64,000 bases of DNA from Proteles cristata cristata. Its lineage: Eukaryota > Chordata > Mammalia > Carnivora > Hyaenidae. How positions within the stretch are numbered: position 1 is the stretch's first letter; the number at the start of each line of letters is the position of its first letter. Positions 23,075 to 34,864 of this stretch are shown here, piece after piece. The notes under the pieces were generated by a model. The model was given only the letters and a program-made list of their open reading frames with translations. It made no database searches and was not told the DNA's origin. The stretch spans positions 1,054,001 to 1,118,000 of the forward strand of contig JAESUZ010005462.1 in NCBI GenBank assembly GCA_017311185.1. Direction: 5' to 3'. The position numbers and the translations under genes are program-made.

Positions 23075-24110
23075 TACTGTAGCATGTATCAGTACTTTAT
23101 TAGTCATTATGATCAGATAATATTCCACCGCATAGATAGTACATTATGTTTATCTGTTAGTCAATTGATAGCCATTTCAGTTGTTTCCACTTTGAAGCTA
23201 TGAACATTTGTGTATAAATTTTTGTATGGACATATATTTCCAATTCTATTGCATTTACACCTAGGAGAAGAATTGCTGAGTGATATGGTAACTCTATTTT
23301 AACTTTTTGAGTAATCACCAAAAACTGTTGCACCATTTTACATTCCTGCCAGCAATGTGTGAGGATTCCAATGCTTTTACATGTTACCAACACTTGTCAT
23401 TGTATATCTTTTTGATTCTAACTATCCTAGTGGTTGTGGAGTGGTATCTTATTGTGGTTTTGATTTGTATTTCCCTAATGATTAGTGATATTGAGTATGT
23501 TTTCATGTGTTTATTGGCCATTGGTATATCTTCTTTGAAGAAGATACTCAAGATATTCACATCCTTTGACATCTTAAGATTGTGTTGATGTTTTATTATT
23601 AAATTGTATGAATTCTTTACATATTCTAGATACAAGTGTCTTATCAGATATATGTTGCAAACATTTTCTTTCATTCTGTAGGTTGTCTTTTCACTTTCTT
23701 GATGATATCTGCAGTATAAATTTTTTTTATTTAAATGAAGTTCAATTTATCTCACTTTGTACTTTTTTTTTGTCATAGCTAAGAAACTATTGCCTAATGC
23801 ACAGTCTGAAAGGGTTACTCGTGTTTTTCTTCTGACAGTTTTATAGTTTTAGCTTTTACCCTTCAGTCTATGATCTATGTTTAGTTATTTTTTGAGAATA
23901 GTATGAAACAGGGGCCAAACTGCACTCTTTTGGATGTTGCCCCACCTGGCACCATTTTGAAAAGATTATCCTTACCCAGTTGAATTGCCTTGGCTCCTTT
24001 GTCAAAAAGCAATTGACCATAAATGCATGGGTTTATTTCTTAATTCTCAATTTTATTCTACCAGTCTGTATGTCCTTATGTTGATACCACGATTTTTATT
24101 TATTTTATTT
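23075..24110 (-). mobile_element. Old L1 ORF2 fragment (minus)
   Basis: Reversed ORF2 C-terminal half (GGAGTGGTATCTTATTGTGG, GGCCATTGGTATATCTTC, TATGTTGCAAACATTTTC) extending toward the RT side. Ancient subfamily judged by divergence. Broken in all frames. Confidence 0.8.
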
Positions 24111-24491
24111 ATACTTATTTTAAATACATTTAAAATACATATTTTATTTATACTTAATTTCACTTAATATATTTCTAGTGAGATTGTCACATGTTTGAAA
24201 ATGTTGATTTTTTTTTAAAATAAAATGCAGATCATTTAAAAACATATAACTACAACTTGCATATTATTATTGATGGTTCTTTTTATTCACATGAGTTTTA
24301 AAGATGAAGTAAATTCATTTGGCAACTAATTCATTCCACAAGGACATTAAACAGTTTCAAAACCATATATAATAAATGGTTAACAAATTGATATCTTTCC
24401 TAATGAAGTGAGGTTGCAAAATAATTTCTCCTCATCTTAATTATAAACCTGGATGGGAAACCCTTGTTTAGTTAAACAAGGAGGTCATTAG
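24111..24491. other. Unassigned AT-rich DNA
   Basis: Low-complexity AT stretch (24110-24250), then unrecognised sequence. Confidence 0.45.
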
Positions 24492-24505
24492 ATTGAAATG
24501 ACTTT

Positions 24506-24709
24506 GGGGTGCCTGGGTGGCTCAGTTGGTTAAGTGCCCAAATCTTGATTTCAGCTCAGGTCATGATTTCACAGTTGGTGAGATCAAACCTTGCATCAGA
24601 CTCTGTGCTAATAGTGTAGAGCTTGACTGGGATTCTCTTTCTCTCCCACTCTCTATGTTCCTCACATGCTTATGCTCTCTCTCTCAAAATAAGTAAACTT
24701 AAAAAAAAA
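24506..24709 (+). mobile_element. SINEC
   Basis: Full SINE with 14-bp TSDs ATTGARATGRCTTT (24492-24505 and 24710-24723). Confidence 0.95.
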
Positions 24710-24723
24710 ATTGAGATGGCTTT

Positions 24724-25053
24724 AATGCTGTAGTAGTCTGCATAAGCAAGCCAAAACACAAGCCTCAAGGTTAGGAAATCAGATCCTAATGACAGCCAAT
24801 CAGACACAGCCAAGTAGACTTTCTGGGATACTGGAGCTTCTTCAGCTACAAGCAATTTCTTTGCTTTGCTTCTGACACTTCTATGAAAAAGTCTTTCACT
24901 TAACTCCTGTTGGTGGAGTGCTTCTAACCCCTTCTAGTTTGGTGCTGTCTGATTTGGATCAAGTTTTGCTCAATAAGTTTTTAAAATTTGTAATATTCCT
25001 CCATTTATCTTTTAATACTCTAATTGGTCTAACAGCAATATGAAATGACTAGG
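24724..25053. other. Unassigned intergenic DNA
   Basis: Nothing recognised. Confidence 0.45.
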
Positions 25054-25058
25054 CTGAG

Positions 25059-25522
25059 TGTATTAATTGCCTAGGGCTACCATAATAAGTACCACAAACT
25101 AGGTGGCTGAAAACAACTGAAATTTATTGTCTCTACAGTTCCAGAAGCCAGAAGTACAAAGTCAAGGTGTTGGCAAGGCATATTTCCTCTGAAAGCTGTA
25201 AGAGAAGAATATTTTCTTGACTCTTCCAATTTTTGGTAGTCCTACATGTTCTTAGGCTTGTGGTAGTGTAACTCCCATTGGCACAAGGTATTTTTCATGA
25301 ATTTTTCTACATACTCTTCCTTCTGTGCATGTCTACATCTGTAGCCAAATTTCCCCCTTTTTATAAGGACACTAGTCAGTTTGGATTAGGGCCCACCCAA
25401 ATGACCTCAGTTTTACTTCATTGCCTATGTAGAGACTCTATTTTCAAATAAGGTCACATTCTGGGTACTGAGTGTTAGAGCTTCAGTGGATCTTTTTTGA
25501 GAGACACGAGTCAACCCATAAC
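25059..25522 (-). mobile_element. Solo LTR of ERVL-MaLR type (MLT1-like), minus
   Basis: Starts TGTATTAATTGCCTAGGGCT and ends near CAACCCATAAC. In between are the ATAAGGACACTAGTCAG and AATAAGGTCACATTCTG blocks typical of MaLR LTRs in reverse. A five-base TSD is likely (CTGAG at 25054, TTGAG at 25523). No internal region is attached. Confidence 0.75.
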
Positions 25523-25671
25523 TTGAGCTTCTGAGACTAGTGTTTTACAATTCCTATTTTAAAACTTTGAGTTATTTTATTTATTTATTTTTTTGCTGAT
25601 CTTAGAAATGATGGACAGTTATTGATTATTATTTCCCCAGTATAGACATGTTCTTAAAAATGATTATGGTT

Positions 25672-25827
25672 GAGAGACTCTTGAATGCTGAGAACAAACT
25701 GAGGACTGATGGGGGTGGGGGAGAGGGGAAGGGGGATGATGGGCATGGAGAAGGGCACTTGTTGGGATGAGCACTGGGTGTTATATGGGAACCAACTTGA
25801 CAATAAACTATTTAAGGAAAAAAAAGT
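25672..25827 (+). mobile_element. Short L1 3' end insertion
   Basis: Only the last about 155 bp of a carnivore L1 (GAGCACTGGGTGTTATATGG, then AATAAACTATTTAAGGAAAA). Perfect TSDs TGATTATGGTT (25661-25671 and 25828-25838). An extreme 5' truncation. Confidence 0.93.
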
Positions 25828-25838
25828 GATTATGGTTA

Positions 25839-27246
25839 TATGGGGGGGTCAAGTAAAGTCATTATTATTGCTGTGTACATCAGCAATCTCTCTTCCCATT
25901 TGTATTTTATCCCATATTCATTTATTCATTCATCTGTTTCTTTATTAAAAAATGGTTATTATCTAACTATTATGTGCCAGACATTGCACTGAGCATTGGA
26001 TTCTATTAGCCTTATTTCCATCTGACTTAGGGAAAATTGCTGATAGAATATATACTAATTTTGGAACATTAGAACACTATTCAATACATTTTTTTTCGTC
26101 CAGGTTGCTAAATTGTATTCTTAATATAAGGAAATATTTTTACTTAGCCCTCTGAACTTTCTGACCTAGAAGTCATGGAAGGATGCTGTTAGATGGGTCC
26201 TTTCCAATGCAAAGACCATATTTTCCCCAATGATTTTTACTCAATTTTTATCATTCTTCAACTCCTCAAAAAGTCAAAGAAAGAAAATGTACAGAACAAC
26301 TATAGAGATGATATGCCCAAATGAAAAACTCATATAGGAATATGAAATATTTTACATTTTATCATCAACACTAAGATAGAACAACAAAAACTAAATTTAA
26401 TAACAATTCTTAAGGCTTTATGAATGGAGTAGACACTCCAGAACTTCTGCTCAAAAAGATTTTATACGGTGTTTCAGCTCCCAGACCAGAACTGAGTTCT
26501 CAAGCACCAGTTTAGTTTTCTTTCTGGAAGCCACAAAAGGGCCATAACTTTTGAAACGTAGCAAATTAACCACCAAGAGCCAGAAAAAGAGTCAGCAAGG
26601 AATCGCAAGACCAAGAAATGAGATAATGAGAGTCAATAGAAAGCTCTTACTTGTAGGAAAGGCTTCCTTATTCTTCAGTTAATATTGATTTCTATTTATA
26701 AAAGCTAGAGGAAAGTTTCAAATATTGAATTTCTTTTGAAAAGTTGGGAATATATTCGTTAGCAGTGGTGAGTGATAATTTCTTTTGTATGACATCTGTG
26801 AATGGCCTCTGATGCGGTACATATGTGTGCAACATCACAGTGCTGATGTGCTCACTCTGATCATGTCTTCCAGCACCTTCTTCCACCTCCATCTGTTTGT
26901 GTGTTTTTCTCGCCTCTACTACCCATGAAAGGAGATGACGTCTTGGCTGTCAGAGCCCAGTCAGCTGCCATAGCATGTAACTGGCTTGCCCCTTTCTCTT
27001 ATCTTGCTTCCCTATTTTAATAAAATAATATTTTCGAGAAAATGAAAGAAAACAGAAAATAAAGGATCGCTTTGACAAATACCCACACTCACACCATTTA
27101 GAATTAACAACTGTTAACATTCAGTCATTTTATTTCCAGACTTTTATATTATTAGGAAAAAACGCTTACATTAATCATTTGTTTGAGGTTACCATGGGTC
27201 TCAATTACTCCGGTCTCCAAAGACAAACTATCAAGAGTTTAGTGAA
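25839..27246. other. Unassigned intergenic DNA (about 1.4 kb)
   Basis: About 25965-26010 (TATGTGCCAGACATTGCACTG) resembles a common ancient repeat. Nothing else was recognised. The short minus frame at 26692-26892 is not supported by any similarity. Confidence 0.4.
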
Positions 27247-27261
27247 GCCACCCAGGCGCCC
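27247..27261 (-). mobile_element. SINEC head remnant
   Basis: CCACCCAGGCGCCCC is the reversed SINEC 5' end, with no body or tail attached. Retro-insertions lose their 5' end, so a head alone implies that the rest was deleted. The match is short. Confidence 0.5.
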
Positions 27262-27279
27262 CTCCTAAGAGTTATTTTT

Positions 27280-27638
27280 TTATTTTTTTTTTTAATTTAT
27301 TATTTTTTTTTACAAATAGTTTATTTTCAAATTAGTTTCCACATAACACTCAGTGCTCATCCCCACAAGTGTCCTCCTCCATGCCCATCCCCCCTCCCCC
27401 CCACATCCATCAGTCCTCAGTTTTTGTCAGCATTCAAGAGTCTCTCATGGTTTGCCTCTCTCCCTTTCCCCCACCATTTCCCCCTTCTTCTCCCCCTTGT
27501 TCCTCTGTCAAGTTCCTCCTAATCCTCCTATACGTGCAAACATATGATATTTGTCCTTCTCTGCCTGACTTATTTTGACCCAGCAATAGCACTGCTAGGA
27601 ATTTACCCAAGGGATACAGAAATGCTGAGGCATAGGAG
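27280..27638 (-). mobile_element. Short L1 with 5' inversion (twin priming)
   Basis: Minus-strand L1 3' end with poly(T) (about 27280-27575) joins a plus-strand ORF2 piece (about 27576-27638, encoding [15 protein letters not shown]). The whole is bounded by perfect 16-bp TSDs CCTAAGAGTTATTTTT (27264-27279 and 27639-27654). About 230 bp of L1 between the two pieces is missing. The sequence is close to the young copy at 34865, so the event is recent. Confidence 0.93.
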
Positions 27639-27654
27639 CCTAAGAGTTATTTTT

Positions 27655-27949
27655 AAAGCAGTCATGCCTATGCTTAAAGTTACATTTTTCTAACTTCTAG
27701 AGTTAGCAAAATAGAATGATCCCAGGCACACTTTTGTTTTATTCCATTCTCCATGAAATTCTCCCCCAAACATTTCTGCATTTTGATATCTTTGGGAATA
27801 TTAATTCTAATTTTAAAACTGTATTTATTTAGACAACACTACATTTTACTAAGTTTTAAACTCGCCACTGATTGTTATATATCATTATTGTCTCCTGGAT
27901 TAGTTATTCTTCATGCTGTAATATACGTTTTAGAGAAAGTATGTAGGTG
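27655..27949. other. Unassigned intergenic DNA
   Basis: Nothing recognised. Confidence 0.45.
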
Positions 27950-28640
27950 GTAAACTTCCTGAGCTCTTAGATGCTTAAAAATACCTTGATTTTGCCTTTA
28001 CATTTGACCATATATATAGAGTTTTGGATATAGAGTTTGAATATAGAGTTTTGGATTCCATTGTTTTTTCTTCAGTTCTTGAAGATACTGTTCCATTATC
28101 ATCTTGCCTCCGGTGGTACTGAGGAAATGTCAAGTGTTGGTTTGATTCTGGTGCTTTTAAGGTAATCTGTTTCTTCACTAGTTACTTTTGGAACTTTTCT
28201 CCTTGGTATTCTTAAATTTCAATACTATATGCCTGAGTATTTGTTTTTCTTCTTATTTACCCTCTCACATTCAGTGGTCCTTTCCTTTTAATTTTATTTT
28301 ATTTAAATATTTTATTTCAATAGGCCCTTTCAATCAGAGGATTTATGCTTTTTTATTCCTGGGCAATTCTCAGCCATCATTCTTTAACATGTTGCTGGCT
28401 TCCACTCACCTATTCGGTTCTTTTGGAAAAGCTATTAGACGATATACCTTCTACATCTCTTGACTTTTAAATTTTCAGTGTATGAATTCTGGAAAAATTC
28501 CTTAATGGGCTTCCTTGCCCTCTAATTCACCCTTCATCTAGGTCCATTTTGCTTTTCAAACCATCCATTAAGTTATTTTTAAATTTCAGCAATTATAATT
28601 ATCACATTCAAGACCTCTACTCTGTTGTTTTTCATAATGA
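27950..28640 (-). mobile_element. Old L1/HAL1 ORF1-like relic (minus)
   Basis: Blocks in reverse ORF1 order: ATAGAGTTTTGGATTCC, then GTTCCATTATCATCTTGCC, CTTGGTATTCTTAAATTTC, AATTCTCAGCCATCATTC. Highly diverged. The frame at 28188-28463 is a shadow of this relic. Confidence 0.5.
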
Positions 28641-29235
28641 CCTATACTTGCACAATGGATATGACATTCCTTATCTCTCTGATATGGGGTCATCTAAGTC
28701 TTGTGAGTCCTGAAGCTTCTACAATTTGAAATGCTTTGTCCATGGAAAATAATACAAAATTGTTTATGAAAATGGATAGTTACTTAGAATGCAAAAATAA
28801 ATCACAACAGATTTCAGGAGTCTGGGAGCTTCAGGTTTCTTTCTTCAGAGATCCTTTAAAAATTACCAGAAATGCTTACTGAAAACTGGGCTTCTCTTCC
28901 TTATCTAGATTTCTCTATAACCCCTGAGAACTTCCAGCCTTCACATGAGGCCCTTTAGCTCAAGCTTAAGAACATCCATGTACACACGCATGTAGTCTTT
29001 TCTGTCATTTCTAGTGTTTGATGTGAGGGAGAGAGCTGGAGTATGAGCTCAACCTTAACTTGACATCAGACTTCTGGTTTTTGATAAAGTGTATGGAAAT
29101 GACTGTCACCTCTCTTTTTCATTCATTACTTTGTTTTCATTTTTTTTGAAGGTTAATAGTTTATGATACTGGTGTGCTTATATTTTTATTGTAATGGATA
29201 TTAAACTCCTTTTGAAATTAGAGGATAGATACATT
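28641..29235. other. Unassigned intergenic DNA
   Basis: No gene or repeat recognised. Confidence 0.45.
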
Positions 29236-29239
29236 GCAG

Positions 29240-29720
29240 GGGTGGCAAGAATTTTCTGTGACCCCATTAGGGGTCCTTGCTGGGTCTGAGAATTAAGCTG
29301 ACAAAGACAGATTAACAGGAGAAAAGCATACGAATTTATTTCCTATAAGTTTTATGTGACATGGGAATCTTCAGGAGTAAATAAAGACCCAAAGAAACAA
29401 ACCTGTGTATTTTTATGCTAGGTTTCATGAAGAGCGGACAGTTATGGAGGAGTATGGTAGGTTAAGGAATATGAGGTATTTGTAATACTGGGGAAAACTT
29501 AGCAAGCCTTGCTTGTTAGGATTCTTCTTGGCATTGTCTTTAGACATAAAAATGTTCCTTTCCTCTGGGTATAGGAAGGTCACCTCTCACATGAGTCTTT
29601 TATGATCTGTTTCAGGGAAAAGGGTGAGGGGGGTGAGATTGGGTGACCTTCCTGCTTAAAATATTCAATATGTTAAGGTACCATATTTTGGGGTATGTAC
29701 CTTCAACCCATCAATATATA
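29240..29720. mobile_element. LTR-like repeat
   Basis: The GACAAAGACAGATTAACAGG and AAAGCATACGAATTTATT blocks, and an end near ACCATATTTTGGGGTATG, also occur in diverged form at 41990-42760. The two look like copies of one retroviral LTR family. No name assigned. Confidence 0.45.
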
Positions 29721-30019
29721 TACACATACATAGATACAGAGTGAGAGAAAACATTGATCCTGCGTTGAATTAAATTTCTTGTCAAAGAACACAGTAAAAT
29801 ACAGAAATGTTTTAAGATATCATTTATGTTAGGCAAGTCATCCACCTTTGGGGAATAAAAATACAATCTAATATGCTAGTAGTTAAAAAAAACAACTTTT
29901 CTGTTGTTTGCGAATCTTTTGAGTTTACTAACACTATTCTTTGAAAAATTTGCATCCTCTAGAGAGGTAAAATATAAGTAAATTAAAATATGTTTATTGT
30001 TCAACTGAACAAACAAAAA

Positions 30020-30330
30020 CCTGAAACAGACTTATAAATATAGAGAACAAACTGGTGGTTGCCAGAGGGGAAGTGGTGGAGGGAAGAACAAAAGAGTCAA
30101 AGAGGATTTAGAAGTTCAAACTTGCAGTTACAAGCAAATCACAGAGAAGAAATGTACACCATAGGGAATGTTAGTCAATAGCAATTTAATAACGTTCTAT
30201 GGTGACAGATTGTAACTATATTTAAGTGTGAGCATTGTGGAATGTGTAGAATTGTTCAATCACTATGTTGTGCACCTGAAACTAATATAACATGGTATAT
30301 TAACTACACCTCAGTAATAAAAGTTGTTTA
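30020..30330 (+). mobile_element. L1 3' end fragment (plus)
   Basis: Matches an old L1 3'UTR: AGAGAACAAACTGGTGGTTG, GTTGTGCACCTGAAACTAAT, ending in an A-rich stretch. 5'-truncated. Confidence 0.8.
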
Positions 30331-30742
30331 AAAAGAATCACAAAATATGCTTATTTGTCAAAGAAGTTCAAAATTGTTCAAAGAATCTTAAGATTTAAGT
30401 TAATAAAAATAAGTTGATTCCTAAAATGGCCTTTTTTCTTCTTTTCAAAGATGATAGATTCTGACTTTTTCTCTTTAAAGTGAAATTGCTGAAATTGCCA
30501 CACTTGGCCCATGCAAAGCACATGCCTTCGTGCAAATGAGAGAATGCTGTCCCTTCTGTGGGAAGATGTAACCCTGCCCTGGAGGGCTCTCTTCCTGGCA
30601 GACACAACCTTGCCCTGGAGTACCAGTTCGATGAGAAGGGCTCAGCTGACTTTGGAGCTGGCTTATTCCCTTGACCAGAACCCTTGCTTGAGGCATAACC
30701 AGCACGTTTGTATGTGGCACCACTGAATACATGTATTAACTG
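30331..30742. other. Unassigned DNA with a short internal duplication
   Basis: ACCCTGCCCTGGAG (near 30571) recurs as ACCTTGCCCTGGAG (near 30608). Several overlapping frames of 60-85 codons on both strands cancel each other as evidence for a gene. Confidence 0.4.
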
Positions 30743-30761
30743 CCTGCAAAATAATCCCTTT

Positions 30762-30957
30762 AAGTTTTTTTAAAAGTTTATTTATTTATTTTGAGAGAGA
30801 CTGAGAGAGGCAGAAAGAAAGGGAGAGAGAGAATCCCAAGCAGACTCCATACTGTCAGCATGGAGACCAACATGGGGCTCAAGCCCTCGAACCTGGAGTT
30901 CATGACCTGAGCTGATATCAAGAGTTGGAGGCTTAACGGACTGAGTCACCCAGGCAT
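30762..30957 (-). mobile_element. SINEC (minus)
   Basis: Reversed tail, purine-rich body and reversed head. TSDs CCTGCAAAATAATCCCTTT (30743-30761 and 30958-30976), perfect over 19 bp. Confidence 0.96.
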
Positions 30958-31064
30958 CCTGCAAAATAATCCCTTTCTAGAAAATAACTCCCTATTTGTT
31001 AGAATTTAGTACCTTCTCTATGAGCACAATAAAAGTTTTTTCAGTAAATATATTCTCTACAGAC

Positions 31065-31200
31065 TTGATACTCAACTTGTAGTGTGGATGGCAGTAGCAT
31101 TCATGTCACCTGAGAGCTCATTAGAAATTCAGACCAGACCTATAGATCAGAATCAGACAAGATCATCTCCAGGTGACTGTACGCACATGAAAGCTTGGCA
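31065..31200. mobile_element. MER5-like (hAT-Charlie) DNA transposon relic
   Basis: GTGTGGATGGCAGTAGCAT, CACCTGAGAGCTCATTAGAA and CTCCAGGTGACTGTACGCAC follow the MER5/Charlie consensus order. Short, old and non-autonomous. Confidence 0.65.
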
Positions 31201-33440
31201 TGTGCTGCTCTCTGTTACTTTTAGACATAAAGAGCGGACACGGGAGAAGGTAGTAAAATCAAATATAAGTTCAAAACTTCGAAAGGATAGGGGTTCTTAA
31301 GATAGTTATTAATAGCACCTGTTGTGGAATAGTCCCATTCAACAGATGGTTTTGGGTTTACAGCTATTAATTCACGTTTAACTCACCATTGCAGATTTTA
31401 AAAAATCAGGATAGAAAATTTAAAAAAATAAGCCACACAGTCTAGAAAGAGATTTTGCTTAAGGTACGGCAGAAATTGCCACTGTATATGCACAGCTCTG
31501 TACGAGTAAGTCCACCCATTTATCTTTGATCTCTACTTCTTCACAGACAGGTGCTGAGAGCAGACAGCTCATTACCTGCGTGTCCCCATGGGCTACCAGG
31601 GTGCTTTTACCTCCCTCTACCTCCTTAAATGCTTGGCAGGTTGCAGAATGGGGAGTGACTGAAGTCAAAGGGAGAATAAGGCTATCTATTTAGGTCTATT
31701 TGTGTTCTAGTTTCTTGTGTTATCCACAGTAACTGTGCCTTGTTCATTCTGACCAGCATTATCCATTTTCTGCTAGCTTAGTACTGTTTTGCACTTCCTT
31801 GGAACAGCTGTTATGACTCTTGCAGACAATTAAACCTGCCTGTTGGTTAGTCTTCGAAGTGTCATCAATAAGGTGCACCGCTCACTTCTGTAGCAGTTCC
31901 GGGGCGGGGAGGGGAGCTCTCAATTGCTCACACATGTGTCTGTTTTCCTGCATTCAGGGTTTATTAGTTTTGTGATTTTTTTTTTTTAAAAAGATGTTGT
32001 GAAGCTATTTATTTAGTTTTCTAGAGAAGGCTATGAGTCCTGCTTAGCCAACAGTTCCTTGGAATTAACAGTGTTGTCAATAATGTGTTAACTTAGGTGA
32101 CCACAATTCTATTATTCTCTTTTAGAAGTTTAATTCTGAAACCTGGTGTAAATATAACACCCGTCAAGGTTTGACATTTATAGCAAAATGTTTTCTAGCA
32201 GTGTTCTCCCAGACTGTTCTTGTAAAGTTATGGGGCCAAAAGAAAATAGTATCTACACCAAACATCAACAGTGGGCAAGAGGTTCCTTTGATATGTAGAA
32301 GCCCAGACTCCCATATCTGGAATTCTGAACCCTGTCTACCCTTGGAGTGGGGTGGAGGACCATCTGAAATGACCCAGAGAAATGGATCTCACTTTCTGGG
32401 TTGATTTACAGTGTCTCACCACCCCCATTATGGAGCCATCCTCCCTCCCCTCCTTGCTGGCACATCACTCTGAACGGTGTCTTAAAATGGTTAGAAGCAT
32501 CTGTTGTCCAGGAATGGCTTTGGAATGGCTCATAACACCTCTATAATCTTCCAGTGGGCTGAAGCTGAATTTTTTTGGCAGTCTGCACTCAGAACAAATT
32601 TGCAGTCTAGCTTTCCCACCCGAGAGTACAGGTACTAAGTTCTGGCTTTGCTTTTTATGTTAATGGTCTTTCTTTTATCTGTCTGATATGGCCCTGATCT
32701 ATTTTAATACATTATATTTGTTCAGAGGTTAAGTTCTAACTGTTAAAAGATAGAGAATGTTCTTTTTGTTTGATATTGTAAGCGCTCCTCTGAGACTACT
32801 TTACTAGTCAATTTTACATGTACGTTATTTGAATGGAGCCTCATTCATTGCCAGAACTTGTTTTCCCCTCAATTAACTCAAACTGTCCAAAATAGAACTC
32901 ATTTTCTTTGCTTCTGGCAGGTGCACCCTCCAGATCTCACTTCTAGCAGGGCTGGCTCTCTGCTTTCTGCCAGGGTTCGGGACCTTTGAATCTTCCAACT
33001 TTCTGAATTCACCAAGTTGTATCATTTTGCTTTTCAAATTTCTTCTTGGATTTTTCCACTCTTGGCTACCTATATGGCCACCACCCAGTCGAGGTCTTCA
33101 TCCCTTCACATATGTATTTATTCTTATTATACCTCCTAATCATACCCATGGGCTTAACAGTTCTCTCCTCAGTCAGCAGATGCGCATTGTCCACAGGGTG
33201 CTAAACCTTTCTCCTTCAAACCATCCTACATACCTTAGCAGAAGAATCTTCCTCATGTATGTTTACATTATTGAAACAGAGATTGTCAGTTGTTCCCAGC
33301 ATGAATTCTTCTTTTCAAACTTAGAAACAGAATTTTTAGTTGAGCACATGGTCACCCAGTTAAAGATTTCCTCCCATTCATTTTTCTTTTTCTTCTGTGT
33401 TCTCTTCTGGAACTCTACAATTGAAGACTGACCTCTACAT
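31201..33440. other. Unassigned intergenic DNA (about 2.2 kb)
   Basis: One of the longest stretches without a recognised repeat. The frame at 33027-33431 (134 codons, plus) has no recognised domain and probably opens by chance. Region 31880-31925 is locally GC-rich but far too short for a CpG island. Confidence 0.4.
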
Positions 33441-33900
33441 TGGGCTATTCATTTCTTTTATCATCTAATTCCTATCTCTGTCTTTTTGCTCTATTTTCTG
33501 GGAAATCTGTTGAAATTTATTTTGTAACCCTAATAATGAGTTTAAATTTTTTTCTATCATAGTTTTGGTTTCTAGGAGCTCTTTCATGTTCTGTGTTTAA
33601 TTTTTATAACATGCTATTTTTGGGGAGTGCACTCAATATCTTCTTGTTTATAAGAAGATACAAATGACAGTGTTTTTAGATTTTTTTCTTCCTTGCATTC
33701 TCCTCCTTGCATTGTCTCCTTGCATGTTTGTCTTTCATTTTAGATTTATATTAGATTTTCTCAGATATTTGGTGCTTCTTGGCTACTTGTTCATATTTAA
33801 GAATGGAGCCTGTAATGCTGAGGTGAGAGTTCTCTGTATGTGGGATGTGGAGACGTTTGTCAACTATGATCTTCACTGCAGGGTAGCCTGACAGGGTAAT
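33441..33900 (-). mobile_element. Possible ancient L1 5'-region relic
   Basis: The GTTTCTAGGAGCTCTTTC and TTTGTCTTTCATTTTAG blocks resemble a common old repeat found upstream of HAL1/L1-type ORF1 in reverse. Weak assignment. Confidence 0.3.
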
Positions 33901-34185
33901 TTCACTGGAGAACTTCCAAAGTCAGTATTTTCAGATCCTTTGCCTTGAGCTGATCGTCTTTCCCAGAGAAGAATCTTCTGGCTCCCACCTGGTGATAATA
34001 GGCCTGTTTATAAATGCTCTGGGAAGACAGTGATGGTATAGGTGTCAGTTACATAAACTTTCAGTCAATCCTCTTGTTTTTTAATACAGTATCTCCACTC
34101 TACTGTGCTTGTGTGACACTCTGTTTTACTCTTTTCAGAGAATTACCCTTCAGCCTTTTGCAGAAGTGGGAGAGGGTATCTGAGT

Positions 34186-34368
34186 AGGGTTGACAGACTT
34201 AGTAAACAGATATGGGATGCCTTGTTAAATTTAAATTTCAGATACACAGCAGGTAACTGCTCATGTAACTATGTCTAATGTAATATTTGGGATATATTTA
34301 TACTAAAAATCACCCAATCTTTATCTGGAATTCAAATCTGACCAGGCATCCTACATTGCCTGGTAATC
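34186..34368. mobile_element. Palindromic non-autonomous DNA transposon (MER53-like)
   Basis: The two halves are inverted copies. GATGCCTTGTTAAATTTAAA at about 34216 pairs with the reverse complement of the AATCTGACCAGGCATC region near 34335, giving a stem of roughly 28 bp with mismatches. Old palindromic elements of this design are common in mammals. The name is tentative. Confidence 0.6.
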
Positions 34369-34732
34369 CTTCACCTGGGTTCTTACTGCTTCTCAAATAG
34401 ACTTTGAATCAGATTTGCTGCTGCAGCCTCATTTCCACCACTACTACCAGAGGTACCTAAATCTATCAGTGTCTGACCTTTGGGGAATGTGAATTGAGTT
34501 ATTCCTCCACTTTCCTGGGAACTGACTTAGGAAATAGTTTTCTCTGATCTGCTATCAGCCACCACTTGCCTATCTGCTCTCCAGTTTCCAAAATTGTGCA
34601 GATGTTCATTTGTCTCCTATATATCAATAAACTTTAGAGGCTTAAACTTTTTTTGTTTTTTGTTTTGTTCTGTTTGGTTTGCTTTAGTTCTGGTTTTGAT
34701 TTCTTTGATTCAGGATAATATTTTTATTTGGT

Positions 34733-34864
34733 TTTAAAATCAGCTTAATTGGGGTATTATTTATATTTTTAGCTGTATAATGTATCATATTTAATAAAAC
34801 TATATGGTGAGGTAGCCACCACCATAATAGATAGAAAAATTTCTGCCACCTCAGAATGCTTTCT
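34733..34864 (-). mobile_element. Old L1 3' end (minus), left part
   Basis: Reversed 3'UTR of an old L1 (CAGCTTAATTGGGGTATTA). It ends at the TSD TCAGAATGCTTTCT (34851-34864), where a young L1 landed. It continues at 38377. Confidence 0.7.

Noticed and set aside
31880..31925. Small GC-rich patch as a promoter
   Set aside because: Only about 40 bp, with few CpGs and no adjacent gene.
33027..33431. 134-codon plus frame as a possible gene
   Set aside because: No recognised domain, low-complexity hydrophobic/aromatic composition typical of T-rich DNA, and no promoter or splice context.
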